From NCBI GenBank assembly GCA_963745775.1, contig CAVUYY010000009.1, positions 1-64,000 of the forward strand: DNA of 64,000 nt. The letters are read 5' to 3'. The notes under the pieces were generated by a model. It was given only the letters and a program-made list of their open reading frames with translations, was not told the DNA's origin and did no database searches. The translations under genes and the position numbers were made by a program. Positions 1 to 8,369 of the stretch are shown in pieces. The stretch's first letter is position 1. Every line of letters starts with the position of its first letter. The DNA is from Gaiellasilicea sp963745775 (GTDB lineage Bacteria; Actinomycetota; Thermoleophilia; Gaiellales; Gaiellaceae).

Positions 1-2119
1 ATGCGGACGAGGTAATCCCAGATGGAGACACCGTTGCTGTTGGAAATCAATCAAGTCTCAATCTCGGCTCAGTCTCGCCTGGCCAGATTCTCACTCCGCA
101 GACGAGCTCGAGCTCGTCTGTACCGGCAAGGAGCATCCTGATCTGGGGCAGACGCTCAACTTGAACTTTTCTCGCTGGCCGGATCCACGGTTCCCGGCCG
201 GTGGGGAGCTTGAGCGCCACCAACGCGAGTATCGGTTCGATTCCCGCGTCCTGGCCCGACGATACGAGCGGCGGCGGTTCGACAAATTGTCCCTGCGCCG
301 GCGCCTGTTCTCAACGACAACGGCAACAGCACAGTGACCATCACGGCACCTAGTACTCCCAGTGGTATCCGTTTGTCGTGCGTTGGAACTTCGGCTTCAG
401 CATCTTCGGGGAGCGGCGAGTCCGCAGGCCGTCATCGGCTCCGGTACGAGCGTGACGTACACCCTCACCGTCGCGGCACCGGTAAATCCGGATGCCGATG
501 GCGACGGTGTTCCCGATTCGACCGACAACTGCGACAACGCGGTCGAATCCCGGCCAAGCAAATGCAGACGGCGACGCTCTCGGTGACGCCTGCAACCGGG
601 AATTCGTTCGGCCCGGCTGTCGGCATCGGGAGCGACCGACGTCAACGGGAACGGAGGATTCCCTGCTCACCGCGTCCGGCTCCTTCTCTGACGCGGGTGG
701 GACGAACTCGATCACGATCGCACTCCTCAGCGGAGACGGGTTCAGTGACTGACAACGGTAACGGCACGTGGTCGTGGAGTCACACGAGGCGAACGACAAT
801 GGTTCGGGACGGTGGTAGTGCAGGCAAGCGATGGAGAGAACACCGCGGCACAGGATTCATTCGACTGGTCTGCGGCAAACCCTCGCTCCGACTGGCACCT
901 TTAATGTGCCAGCAGCAGAAACGTGAACGAAGGTTCTTCGTTCGCCCTGTCGATGAGCGGCGTGACTGATCCGTCCAGCGCTGACACCGCAGCCGGTTTT
1001 TCGTACGCGTTCGACTGCGGATTGGGTTATGGCGCTTACGGTGCCGCAACCTCCACGACCTGCGCGACAGCCGACAACGGGTCTCTCTCGGTGAAGGCGA
1101 AGGTGAAGGACAAGGACACCGGTGAGACCGAGTACTCGGGCAGCGTTACAGGGTCCGTGAACGTCAATCCCACCCGCGACCTTCAACAGCCCGAGCTTGG
1201 ATGTGAATGAGGGCAGTCCGATCGGTCTGTCCACTGACCAGCCCCAACGATCCGTCCTCGGCAGATACCGCAGCTGGTTTCACGTACCAGTTCGACTGCG
1301 GCAGCGGGTACCGCAAGCCCGACCAGCAGCGCCTCCTGCCCAACGACGGACAACGGCGTTCGCTCGGTCAAGGGCAAGATCATCGATAAGGATGGCGGCT
1401 TCACCGAGTACACGGACTCCGTGACCATCGTGAACGTCGTTCCGGCGATCACGAGCGCGTCCTTTGGTGGAAGCGCGTCGTGCTCGGCCGGAGGCGCGAA
1501 CAACGTCAGCCTCGCGGTTTCTTTCAGCGATCCTGGCTCGGCCGACACGCATAGGGTCGAGATCGACTGGAACAACGACGGCACCTATGACCAGACGGTG
1601 GATCCCTTCACAAGCGGATCGAGCGTCGGTCACGTCTATGCAAGCGCAGGTGTGTACGTCGCCAAGGTGCGAGTGACCGACGACGACAGCGGAGTCTCGA
1701 CCGTGAGCTCGGCGACGGCGACCGTCAATTACAACGTGAGCGGGATCCTTCAGCCCATCAACGACACTCGAAACGGACAGATCGTGAGTGTCTTCAAGTC
1801 GAAGAGCACGATTCCCGCGAAGATCCGCGTGACGGATTGTGACAGCTCCTGCCCGAGCGACCTGACCATCTCGGTCAGCGTCAAGCTCGCCTCTGCATCG
1901 CCTCCGGGCTCCGGGGATGAGGAGGCAGCGTCGACGGCGGCGCCGACGACCGGAACGACGATGCGGTTCACGGGTGCTCCCGACAATCAGTACATCTACA
2001 ACATCGCGGCGAAGACTCTGAATGATCCGACTGCGACGTACGACCTCAAGCTGACGATCACGAGCACCGGCCAGACCCGTCTCCACGACGTTCGGCCTAG
2101 CAGAGCTGCTAGCGTCTGA
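1..2119 (+). pseudogene. Large secreted TSP3/PKD/PxKF protein, 3' part, multiply frameshifted
   Basis: Coding potential runs from the left edge but jumps between all three plus frames. Readable pieces, in order: an Ig-like stretch (about 3-360), a thrombospondin type-3 calcium-binding repeat (about 484-600, pattern NPDADGDGVPDSTDNC then NADGDALGDAC), two near-identical PKD-like units sharing DPSSADTAAGF and FDCG (about 923-1210 and 1207-1389), another PKD unit (1421-1740), and a C-terminal PxKF-like domain (about 1741-2119, key residues QPIND and TIPAKIRV). Such proteins are exported surface or adhesive proteins. At least eight breaks occur in 2 kb, mostly extra single bases. This is either a decayed gene or low-quality sequence near a contig end. 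The N-terminus lies outside the window. Confidence 0.7.
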
Positions 2120-2128
2120 AGCACCTGG

Positions 2129-2161
2129 TTGGGGGAAGCGCGAATTCGGCGCTTCCCCCAA
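2129..2161. terminator. Bidirectional intrinsic terminator
   Basis: A perfect 13-bp stem (2129-2141 with 2149-2161) and a 7-nt loop lie between two convergent genes. The stem is flanked by AA/TT. Confidence 0.8.
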
Positions 2162-2178
2162 CCCTTCATCTCGCGCGC

Positions 2179-2754
2179 TTATTGCCGCGGGTCGGCGGCC
2201 TCGACCTGCTCGTGCGTCTCGGCGTGCTTCTCGACGACGACGAACAGCTCGTGCCGCTCGACGACGTCCTCCACCGCCGGCGCCTCGTGTCCCGGGAGGA
2301 CTGCGAAATGGCGCGGGTTCTGCCGCAGCCATTCGTACTCGGCGGTCGCGATCGTGAGCACGCTCAGGCATTCGCGGTCGGAGCATTCGCAGACGAGCTC
2401 GAGCGCGGGCGGGAGGGAGTCGCCGTACCCTCCGGCCAGTCGCTCGTTGATCCGGCGGAAGAGGATCTCGTTCTGCGCCAGGCGGCGGTCGCGCTTGGGT
2501 ACGTCGGACTCGCGCGCGCCGGATCCGGCTCGGGCCGCGATCAAAGCCTGCGCGTCCGTGGTGTCCAGCCCGGTCAGCCCCATCGTCAGGGCGAGGAGCT
2601 CCGCACCCTCGAAACCCGCTTCGACGAGCTCGTCGACCACGAACGTTCGACGTCGAGCGCCGACTTCGAGCTCGGCCGCGACCTGCTCGCGGTCGACATC
2701 GCCCTGCGCGGCGAGCCACGAGGTCAGGCCAGGCTCGACGGGCTCGGCGTCCAT
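2179..2754 (-). CDS. Conserved hypothetical protein with CECSDxxC motif
   Basis: 191 residues. The N-terminal half is acidic and helical. The C-terminal half carries QNEILFRRINERL followed by CECSDRECL, EYEWLRQNPRHF, LPGHE and VVERH. The Cys pair plus the His in LPGHE and ERH suggest a small metal site. I recognise this pattern from uncharacterised actinobacterial proteins but know of no assigned function. It converges on the broken PKD gene across a shared terminator. The overlapping plus-strand reading frame at 2182-2835 is a GC-rich shadow. Confidence 0.7.
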   Translation of the reverse strand: MDAEPVEPGLTSWLAAQGDVDREQVAAELEVGARRRTFVVDELVEAGFEGAELLALTMGLTGLDTTDAQALIAARAGSGARESDVPKRDRRLAQNEILFRRINERLAGGYGDSLPPALELVCECSDRECLSVLTIATAEYEWLRQNPRHFAVLPGHEAPAVEDVVERHELFVVVEKHAETHEQVEAADPRQ

Positions 2755-2809
2755 GTCCGTTCAACGGCCTGTCCCGGGTTTCGGGCACGGGTGTCGCGGC
2801 GATTCGAGA

Positions 2810-2839
2810 TTGCCGGTCGGGGTAGGGCGCTGTGACAAT
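2810..2839 (+). promoter_or_regulatory. Sigma-70-like promoter for the 2862 gene
   Basis: TTGCCG (2810-2815) and GACAAT (2834-2839) are separated by 18 nt, about 23 nt before an ATG that has an AAAGGGG ribosome-binding site. Confidence 0.4.
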
Positions 2840-2861
2840 CCAAGTCAACGAAAGGGGTCAC

Positions 2862-3041
2862 ATGAGCAACGACAGCGACAAGAGCAACGTCGGCGAGGCG
2901 CTGAAGCGTGACTGGGAGCAGACGAAGTCCGACCTGCCGGGCCTGGACGGGAAGGATCTCGACCAGGACGTGGACGACACGGTCAAGCAGGCGCTCGGCG
3001 ACGAACGGGTTCCGCCCGCCGGCGAGAAGAACCGGGACTAG
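2862..3041 (+). CDS. Small acidic hypothetical protein
   Basis: 59 residues, starting at the ATG that follows AAAGGGG with good spacing. The upstream in-frame ATG at 2832 has no ribosome-binding site. The protein is highly charged (KRDWEQTKSDL, DLDQDVDDTVKQALG), has no signal peptide, membrane segment or cysteine, and is probably a soluble helical or partly disordered cytoplasmic protein. Similar short acidic proteins are common in Thermoleophilia. Function unknown. Confidence 0.6.
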   Translation: MSNDSDKSNVGEALKRDWEQTKSDLPGLDGKDLDQDVDDTVKQALGDERVPPAGEKNRD

Positions 3042-3113
3042 CGGTCGATCGAGGGGTCCGGGCGCTTCGTCCGGGCTCCTCGACCGAGACCACGCGTCGC
3101 GGCGGAGGCGGAA

Positions 3114-3737
3114 GTGATGAACGGCGAGCTCGAGAACGTCGAGAACGAGGTGCAGGAGCTGCGGGCCGAGTTGGAGGCCGCTCGCGCCCGCACCGCCGAG
3201 TTCGAAGCAGCGCTCCAGGATCTCGATCGGCAGCAGAGTGCCGCCGCGGGGCGCCTCGAGCTAGCCCGGCGTCAGGCCGCCGAATACAGCGCCCGCCTCG
3301 AGACGCGCGAGTCGGAGCTCGCCGAAGCGCGTCGGCGCGAGGAGACATACGACGCCTTCCGTGCTGTGGTCGAGCGCCGCGACGTTGCCGGGCTCGAAGC
3401 GGCGGGGGCAATCGACACCGCTCTCGACCGGCTTGCGGCGTTCGGTCGGCTGCAGGCGGCGATCCCCGCGGCCCGCGCGGAGGTAGCTCCGGGCTACGAC
3501 GTGTCGGTTAGGGCCGAGCCCGAAGAGCTCGAGCAAGCCTGGGAGCGGCTGGTCGCAGTCGTTCGCGAGAGAATCGACGAGCGGCTCGAGGACGAGATCG
3601 TCGATGCGGCTGCGCACAGCGTCGCCGGCCACGGGATCGGCAAGCTTCCCGAGCATCTGCAGGCGCTCGCCCGGCGCCGGCGTCAGCAGTTCCTCGCGAG
3701 CGCGGGCGCCGCGAACAAGGAGCGGCGCGCGAGATAG
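3114..3737 (+). CDS. Coiled-coil hypothetical protein
   Basis: 207 residues (ATG at 3114, or the next codon). Residues 1-85 are almost pure heptad coiled coil rich in Glu, Ala and Arg. The rest is a helical domain ending in a basic tail (RRRRQQF, KERRAR). There is no membrane segment or signal peptide. It may be a scaffold or structural protein in the cytoplasm. No family is recognised. It follows the small acidic gene in the same direction with about 70 nt between them, so co-transcription is possible. Confidence 0.6.
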   Translation: MMNGELENVENEVQELRAELEAARARTAEFEAALQDLDRQQSAAAGRLELARRQAAEYSARLETRESELAEARRREETYDAFRAVVERRDVAGLEAAGAIDTALDRLAAFGRLQAAIPAARAEVAPGYDVSVRAEPEELEQAWERLVAVVRERIDERLEDEIVDAAAHSVAGHGIGKLPEHLQALARRRRQQFLASAGAANKERRAR

Positions 3738-3767
3738 CGGAGCGGACCCATGGCGGGCCCGCTCCGC
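3737..3767. terminator. Hairpin terminator between convergent genes
   Basis: Nine-bp perfect stem (3737-3745 with 3759-3767) in the 38-nt gap between convergent genes. It has no T-tract. Confidence 0.5.
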
Positions 3768-3775
3768 AGTGAGCG

Positions 3776-4090
3776 CTAGTTACACCAGTCGAAGAGCTCG
3801 GGGTTCGTGAAGTGGAGCCGGATCACGGTGCCGAGCGAGAGGAACGAGCCGGCCGGCAGATCGGCGTTGATCAGGCCGGGGCTACCGGCGTCGGTGTCGA
3901 TCGTGTCGTAGTCGATCTGCTGCTGCGCGGCCGCGCGAATCAGGTTGTTCTGGACGAGGAAGGCGACGCCGGCCTTGACGCAGCGAGCGCCCTCGATCGC
4001 CTGGGACGAGTTGTTCGCGCTCGCAACCGGCGAGATCAGGAGCGCAGCGGTGGCGCCGGTGGCCGCGAGTACGGTGAGTCGCTTGAGCAT
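3776..4090 (-). CDS. Small secreted protein with two cysteines
   Basis: 104 residues: a clear Sec signal peptide (basic MLKR, then a hydrophobic Ala/Leu stretch, cleavage likely after VASA) and a mature domain of about 78 residues with two cysteines (RCVKAG and DWCN at the very C-terminus) that could form one disulfide. It lies 25 nt downstream of the FAS1 gene in the same direction, so the two probably form an operon of exported proteins. The next gene on the other side is convergent. No known family recognised. Confidence 0.7.
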   Translation of the reverse strand: MLKRLTVLAATGATAALLISPVASANNSSQAIEGARCVKAGVAFLVQNNLIRAAAQQQIDYDTIDTDAGSPGLINADLPAGSFLSLGTVIRLHFTNPELFDWCN

Positions 4091-4115
4091 GTCTGTCCTC
4101 TCTTTCCTGGTCGGG

Positions 4116-4649
4116 TTAGCGGAGGCTCGGCGGCACGAGCACGGTGTTGACGGCGTGGATGACGCCGTTCGAGGCGGCCACGTCGGCCACGATCACCTGC
4201 GAGTTGCCGTTCAGGTAGAGCTTGCCGGTCTTCAGCGAGAGCTTGATCTTCTCGCCCTGAACCGTCGGAACCGAGCCGCCCTTCATCGCGACAGCGATCG
4301 CCGCGCTGCTCGGCACCTTCTTCGCGAGCACGTGGTAGGTCAGCACCTTCGTCAGCAGTGCCTTGTCCGTGGTGACCGCGGTGTACGTCTTCGGCGCGGT
4401 CTTCTTGAGCTTCGCGAACGCGGCGTTCGTGGGCGCGAAGACGGTGTACGGGCCTTTCGCGGACAGGGTCTTCACGAGCCCCGCCTGCTTGACGAGCGCG
4501 ACGAGCGTCGAGAAGCGCTTGTCGGCTGCGGCCACGCCAACGATCGTCGGCTTGGCTGCCGTGCTCTCGGCCGGCGCGGCCGGCGCTGTGGCGGCGAGGG
4601 CCGAGGCCGCCACCAGGGCGGCGAGGAGTGTTACGGGTAGAGCTTTCAC
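4116..4649 (-). CDS. Secreted FAS1 (fasciclin) domain protein
   Basis: 177 residues from a GTG preceded by GGAGGT. The longer ATG start reads through the intergenic region and is not credible. A signal peptide (about residues 1-25) is followed by one FAS1 domain with the usual landmarks: FSTLVALVKQAGL, GPYTVFAPTNAAF, LLTKVLTYHVL, and a C-terminal NGVIHAVNTVLVP. FAS1 domains mediate adhesion outside the cell. It is divergent from an ECF sigma/RskA pair. In Mycobacterium tuberculosis the SigK/RskA pair controls the FAS1 proteins MPT70/MPT83, so control by the neighbouring sigma factor is a reasonable inference. Confidence 0.9.
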   Translation of the reverse strand: MKALPVTLLAALVAASALAATAPAAPAESTAAKPTIVGVAAADKRFSTLVALVKQAGLVKTLSAKGPYTVFAPTNAAFAKLKKTAPKTYTAVTTDKALLTKVLTYHVLAKKVPSSAAIAVAMKGGSVPTVQGEKIKLSLKTGKLYLNGNSQVIVADVAASNGVIHAVNTVLVPPSLR

Positions 4650-4815
4650 GCGATACCTCCGATTCCGTGGTTTCCAGGACGCGGTTGATACGCGGGTCTG
4701 GGCCACGTGGATCAATCGTCGCGAGAAGCCGGATGATCGGGACCGGCGCGGCGGCCGTATGTGTCGTGATGAACACAACACGGAATCCCGCACCGGATCC
4801 TGCGATCATCCACGC

Positions 4816-5385
4816 GTGCCCGAAGAACACGACGACGCCGAACTCGTCCGCCGGATCGCGCAGGAAGACAAGGAGGCGCTCCGCGTTCTCTACGACCGGT
4901 ACGGGACGATCGTGTTCGGGATGACCTATCGCCTGCTCGGCGATCGCCAATTCGCGGAGGAGTGCACTCAGGATGTCTTCGTGGCGGTCTGGCGCAACGC
5001 GGCGAGCTATGCGTCCGAGCGGGGTCGGGTCACCTCCTGGCTCCTGACGATCGCGCGGAACCGCGCCGTCGACCTCGTCCGTCGCCGAAGCGCACGCCCC
5101 GCCGACCCTTACGCCGAGGTCTGGCAGAGCGACGAATCGCCAGACTCCGCCGACCTCGCAGTCGCCGCCGACCACTCTCGCCGAGTCGCGGCGGCTCTCG
5201 CCGAACTTCCCGCTCCACAACGCGAAGCGCTCACCCTGGCGTATTTCGAAGAGTTGTCCCATGACGAGATCTCGGTGCGGCTGGGCCTTCCGCTAGGCAC
5301 AGTGAAGGGGCGAATCCGCCTCGCGCTCGACCGCATGCGCGGGCTGGCGCCGAAGTACGCACTGGACACGGAGCGAGAGCTATGA
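4816..5385 (+). CDS. ECF RNA polymerase sigma factor, SigK-like
   Basis: 189 residues from a GTG at 4816; an ATG at 4759 would add 19 residues. Region 2 includes YDRYGTIVFGMTYRLLGDRQ and TQDVFVAVWRNAASY with SWLLTIARNRAVD. Region 4 includes LPAPQREALTLAYFEELSHDEI and GTVKGRIRLALDRMR. Length and layout fit group IV (ECF) sigma factors. It overlaps the RskA-type anti-sigma gene by 4 nt, which fixes the pairing. SigK is the closest functional analogue because of the RskA partner and the divergent FAS1 gene; this is inference. Confidence 0.9.
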   Translation: MPEEHDDAELVRRIAQEDKEALRVLYDRYGTIVFGMTYRLLGDRQFAEECTQDVFVAVWRNAASYASERGRVTSWLLTIARNRAVDLVRRRSARPADPYAEVWQSDESPDSADLAVAADHSRRVAAALAELPAPQREALTLAYFEELSHDEISVRLGLPLGTVKGRIRLALDRMRGLAPKYALDTEREL

Positions 5386-6101
5386 CCGACATCGACCGCG
5401 AGCGGGCCGCGAGCGCGGCGCTTGGCGCTCTCACGCCAGACGAGGCAGCCCGCCTCGACGAGGAGGTCGTAAAGGATCGGGCCTTCGCCGACGAGGTCGA
5501 GGGGTACCGGTTGGCGGTGGCAACGCTCGAGAGCGGGGTTGCGAGAGAGCGGCCGTCGCCGGAGCTGTTCGACCGCGTACTTGCTCAGATCGACAGCGAG
5601 GACGCCGCGGTCGCCCAGCCGGCTCCTCGCGTCCAGCGGGTCGCCGCTCGCCGCCCTCGACGGCTCTTTCCCGCGATCGCCGGATTCGCCGCCGCCGCCG
5701 TGGCCGCAATCGCGCTCGTTCTCGCGGTGTTCGACGATGGCCTCGACGGCCCGACTGCCCGCGCCGCGATCCAGGGAACGCCCGACTTTGCCGGAGTCCA
5801 GGGCGAAGCGAGGCTGTACTCGCCGGAGCAGGACGACGGGGTGCTCGCTCTCGACCTCAGAGACGTCCCGTCGCCCGGGCCGGACGAGCATTACGAGATC
5901 TGGGTGCTACGCGAGAGCGCCGGCGACCGGATGGAAGCAGTGGGGGCATTCACGCCCGCGACTCCGGACGTCCAGCTCGAGGTCAGGCTCCCCGGCTCGG
6001 GCGAGTACAAGGCGGTCGACATCTCGATCGAGCCGAACGCCGGCCCCGCCGAGCACTCGGGCACGAGCCTCGCCGGCGGCAGCTTCGAGGCCGCGGCCTA
6101 G
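5382..6101 (+). CDS. RskA-type transmembrane anti-sigma factor
   Basis: 239 residues. The N-terminal cytoplasmic anti-sigma domain (about 1-65, ALGALTPDEAARLDEEV) lacks the Cys pair of zinc-type anti-sigma factors. One membrane helix lies at about 90-112. The extracytoplasmic RskA domain follows, with YEIWVLRESAGDRMEAVGAF and VDISIEPNAGPAEHSG. It should hold the upstream ECF sigma factor at the membrane until it is degraded by regulated proteolysis. The ATGA overlap indicates translational coupling. Confidence 0.9.
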   Translation: MTDIDRERAASAALGALTPDEAARLDEEVVKDRAFADEVEGYRLAVATLESGVARERPSPELFDRVLAQIDSEDAAVAQPAPRVQRVAARRPRRLFPAIAGFAAAAVAAIALVLAVFDDGLDGPTARAAIQGTPDFAGVQGEARLYSPEQDDGVLALDLRDVPSPGPDEHYEIWVLRESAGDRMEAVGAFTPATPDVQLEVRLPGSGEYKAVDISIEPNAGPAEHSGTSLAGGSFEAAA

Positions 6102-6547
6102 GCCCGCCTCGCGATCGTCCAGCCGAGCCAGGCGACGGTGCCGATCAGCATCGTGCCGAGTCCGACCGCGATGAAGAGGTCGGCGACGTTCCCGGTCGAG
6201 CCGTCGCCGAAGGGGATGAAGTCGGGCGAGCCGCCACGTGCATCCCACCAGTAGCGACTGGTGAGATTGCCGAGCCCGCCTCCGAGCGCGACACCCGCGC
6301 CCACGGCGACGATTCGTGCCGGAACGACGCAGGCGAGGAGCGAGGTGGCGGCGGCGACGAGGATCAGCGTCCCGCCGAGCCCGAACGGCGTTCGGTCGGA
6401 GACGTTGAAGAGCAACGTGGAAGGGTCGAGCGCGACGGCGAGCTCCTTCGTCGTGAAGTCGACGGCGAGCGCGGCCAGCGCGGCACAGGCCATCACGAGC
6501 GCGCGGGAGGGAAAGCGCTCCAGCTCCAAGGTCGCGAACCGGCTCAC
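6098..6547 (-). CDS. LspA-like membrane protein lacking a catalytic Asp
   Basis: 149 residues with four predicted membrane helices in the order of lipoprotein signal peptidase (LspA). DFTTKELA matches the first LspA motif, and GGGLGNLTSRY, DFIPFGDG and NVADLFIAVG match the C-terminal half. In LspA the two catalytic aspartates sit in GNLxDR and in the NVAD region. Here the first is Ser (GNLTSR) and the second is kept. The protein may therefore be a non-peptidase relative. It converges on the rskA-like gene with a 4-nt overlap. Confidence 0.7.
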   Translation of the reverse strand: MSRFATLELERFPSRALVMACAALAALAVDFTTKELAVALDPSTLLFNVSDRTPFGLGGTLILVAAATSLLACVVPARIVAVGAGVALGGGLGNLTSRYWWDARGGSPDFIPFGDGSTGNVADLFIAVGLGTMLIGTVAWLGWTIARRA

Positions 6548-6583
6548 GGAACGAGCCTAGCCGGGGCGCAGCCCGAGAAAGGG

Positions 6584-7486
6584 CTAGAGCAGGTCGTTCG
6601 CTGCGAGGAACTCGCGCGCGACGTCGGCGACCTGGCGCTTCCCGATCGTGACCGAGGCATTCATTGCGATCACCGCCTCCTGGGTGAGCTTCTCGCTGAC
6701 CGCATCGACCGCGGCTTCGAAGTCGCCACCCAGCTCGTCGGCAAGCTCCTGATTCACGATCGGTGCGACGTTCTGGAAGCCGAACACCGCCTCCGTGTCC
6801 TCCAGCACGACGTACTTGTCCGACGCCAGCTGCGGGTCGGTCGAGAAGATCGCGGCAACGTCGATGGTGCCCTGGTCGAGTGCCTCGTAGAGGCTGAGCC
6901 CGGTGAGCGGCGTGTACTCCACCTTGTCGTGCTCGATCCCATACGCCTTCTCAAGGCCCGGGAGACCCTGCAGCCGCGTCGCGAACTCCGGTGCACCTCC
7001 GAGCTTGAAGCTGTCGAGCTTGGTCAGGTCGCCGATCTCGGCGAGGTCGTCCCGAGCGGCGGTGGCCCTCGTCACCGCAAGCGCATCCGTATTGGAGAAC
7101 GGCGTCATCGCGAAGAGCGTGAAGCCGTCCGCCTCGTAGAGCTCCTTCGCATGATCGTAGGTCGACTCCGCGCTCTCCTGCCGCGCGTCGTCGGTGTAGA
7201 CGGCGGTCAGCATCGTCCCCGTGTACTCCGGATACAGATTGATCTCACCGCGGCGCAGTGCCTTGTCGATGATCTCCGTGGAGCCGATCGAGCTCTGGAG
7301 CTCGACCGTGTAGTCCTTTGCCTCGAGTGCTTGCCTGTAGACCTCGCCGAGGATGATGGCCTCCGTGAAGTTCTTCGAGCCGATCGTGACCTTGCCATCG
7401 GAGGCTGACTCACCGCCCTCGTCGTCACTGCCGCAGCCCGCCAAGACGAGCGCGAGGACGAACACGAGCGAAAGAACGCGAGCCAT
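6584..7486 (-). CDS. Osmoprotectant/glycine-betaine-type ABC substrate-binding lipoprotein
   Basis: 300 residues from the ATG giving MARVLSLVFVLALVLAGC, a lipoprotein signal with an LAGC lipobox; the longer start is unlikely. The mature domain shows OpuAC/OpuCC-type features: GSKNFTEAIILGEVY, GEINLYPEYTGTML, GLSLYEALDQGTIDVAAIFSTDPQL and a C-terminal VADVAREFLAANDLL. It should capture a quaternary amine such as glycine betaine or choline outside the membrane. No permease or ATPase gene is adjacent, so it either works with a distant transporter or the operon partners lie elsewhere. Confidence 0.88.
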   Translation of the reverse strand: MARVLSLVFVLALVLAGCGSDDEGGESASDGKVTIGSKNFTEAIILGEVYRQALEAKDYTVELQSSIGSTEIIDKALRRGEINLYPEYTGTMLTAVYTDDARQESAESTYDHAKELYEADGFTLFAMTPFSNTDALAVTRATAARDDLAEIGDLTKLDSFKLGGAPEFATRLQGLPGLEKAYGIEHDKVEYTPLTGLSLYEALDQGTIDVAAIFSTDPQLASDKYVVLEDTEAVFGFQNVAPIVNQELADELGGDFEAAVDAVSEKLTQEAVIAMNASVTIGKRQVADVAREFLAANDLL

Positions 7487-7649
7487 CGCGCTGTGGTCTA
7501 TCAGAACGCGGACACGAGCTCTGAGGTCCGAGTGCATCACTCTCAAGTCTCCGGCCGCGACAGTCGATGCTGCGACCGTGCTCGACATGCTCATCACCGG
7601 CGGCGGGTTGCTCGCGATCCTCGCGCTCGGCAGGATCCTCTTCTAAGGC

Positions 7650-8369
7650 ATGAGTCGACGCACGATCGCCGCGAACGGCGGCCGCATCGCGTTCGTGATC
7701 GTCGCGTTGACTGCGCTCGTCGCCCTCTTGCAGGTCGTGTCCAGCAACCGTGCGGATTCCGAGGGCAAGGGCTCGTGGCTCATGCCCGCATGGGTGTACG
7801 AAGAAGAGGAGGTGATCGACGGAACCTTCCTCTTCCGCGTATCCCCAACGAGGGTGATCGAGCTGCCGCAGATCCGCATCGACCACCACTGGCACCCCCT
7901 CGCCGTCGCCGGCTGGAGCGTGCCACCGGCGCTAGTGCTGCTGGCCTGCGCGGTTGCCGTCCGGCGAAGAAACCAGCGCTTCAACAAGCTCGGAGCCGCG
8001 GCTGCGCTCACTGTCCTGGCGGCGGCTTACTTCATTTCGCCGCTGGTCGCTTGGGAATCGGTCCTGACCCTGCCGCTCGTGGGGAAGAGACTCTTCAAGA
8101 AAGCCGAGCGCTGGACTAGGAAGGCCCATACGAGTGCGAACTTTCGTGTGCACCTCGCTGCGGTGTCACGCATCGTTCCGAGGAGCTCCAACGGCCCGCT
8201 CGCATCGCCAATGATCCCTCGAGCCAAGCCCGTCCCGATTTCGTCGCGGAGGGTGCGAGCACAACGCGCAGGCGTGCTGCCGCTTCGCCGCCGTATGGCT
8301 GTGAGCTGGGGGCTGAGGGTGTTAGTTCGGGGTTGGAATCGGGGAGAGGCTCTAGGTGCTTCGCGATAA
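7650..8369 (+). CDS. Membrane protein, probably truncated and extended at its 3' end by the tRNA-Glu island
   Basis: 239-codon frame. Residues 1-155 look like real protein: a membrane helix at about 14-32, an extracytoplasmic section (WVYEEEEVIDGTFLFRV), and two further helices at about 88-105 and 113-135. From codon 156 on (position about 8116) the frame runs through a fragment resembling the 3' end of tRNA-Glu and turns into unstructured Arg/Pro-rich sequence. I infer that the original C-terminus was lost or replaced when the island inserted. No family recognised. Confidence 0.5.
   Translation: MSRRTIAANGGRIAFVIVALTALVALLQVVSSNRADSEGKGSWLMPAWVYEEEEVIDGTFLFRVSPTRVIELPQIRIDHHWHPLAVAGWSVPPALVLLACAVAVRRRNQRFNKLGAAAALTVLAAAYFISPLVAWESVLTLPLVGKRLFKKAERWTRKAHTSANFRVHLAAVSRIVPRSSNGPLASPMIPRAKPVPISSRRVRAQRAGVLPLRRRMAVSWGLRVLVRGWNRGEALGASR
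8118..8141. repeat. Decayed copy of the tRNA-Glu 3' end (att-like, left boundary)
   Basis: The sequence AGGAAGGCCCATACG followed by a CGAAC block matches the 3' end of tRNA-Glu and its flank at 14524-14548, with only a few changes. Identity covers both tRNA and flank, as expected for an integration-site duplication. Confidence 0.55.

Noticed and set aside
2182..2835. 217-codon plus-strand frame
   Set aside because: Antisense to the CECSDxxC protein; lacks start signals and motifs.
7578..7646. A 22-residue membrane peptide (MLDMLITGGGLLAILALGRI...)
   Set aside because: Frame is open and hydrophobic but has no convincing ribosome-binding site or context; too little evidence.
7643..8011. Minus-strand frame opposite the membrane protein gene
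   Set aside because: Ser/Arg-rich shadow with no motif, while the plus strand has membrane helices.
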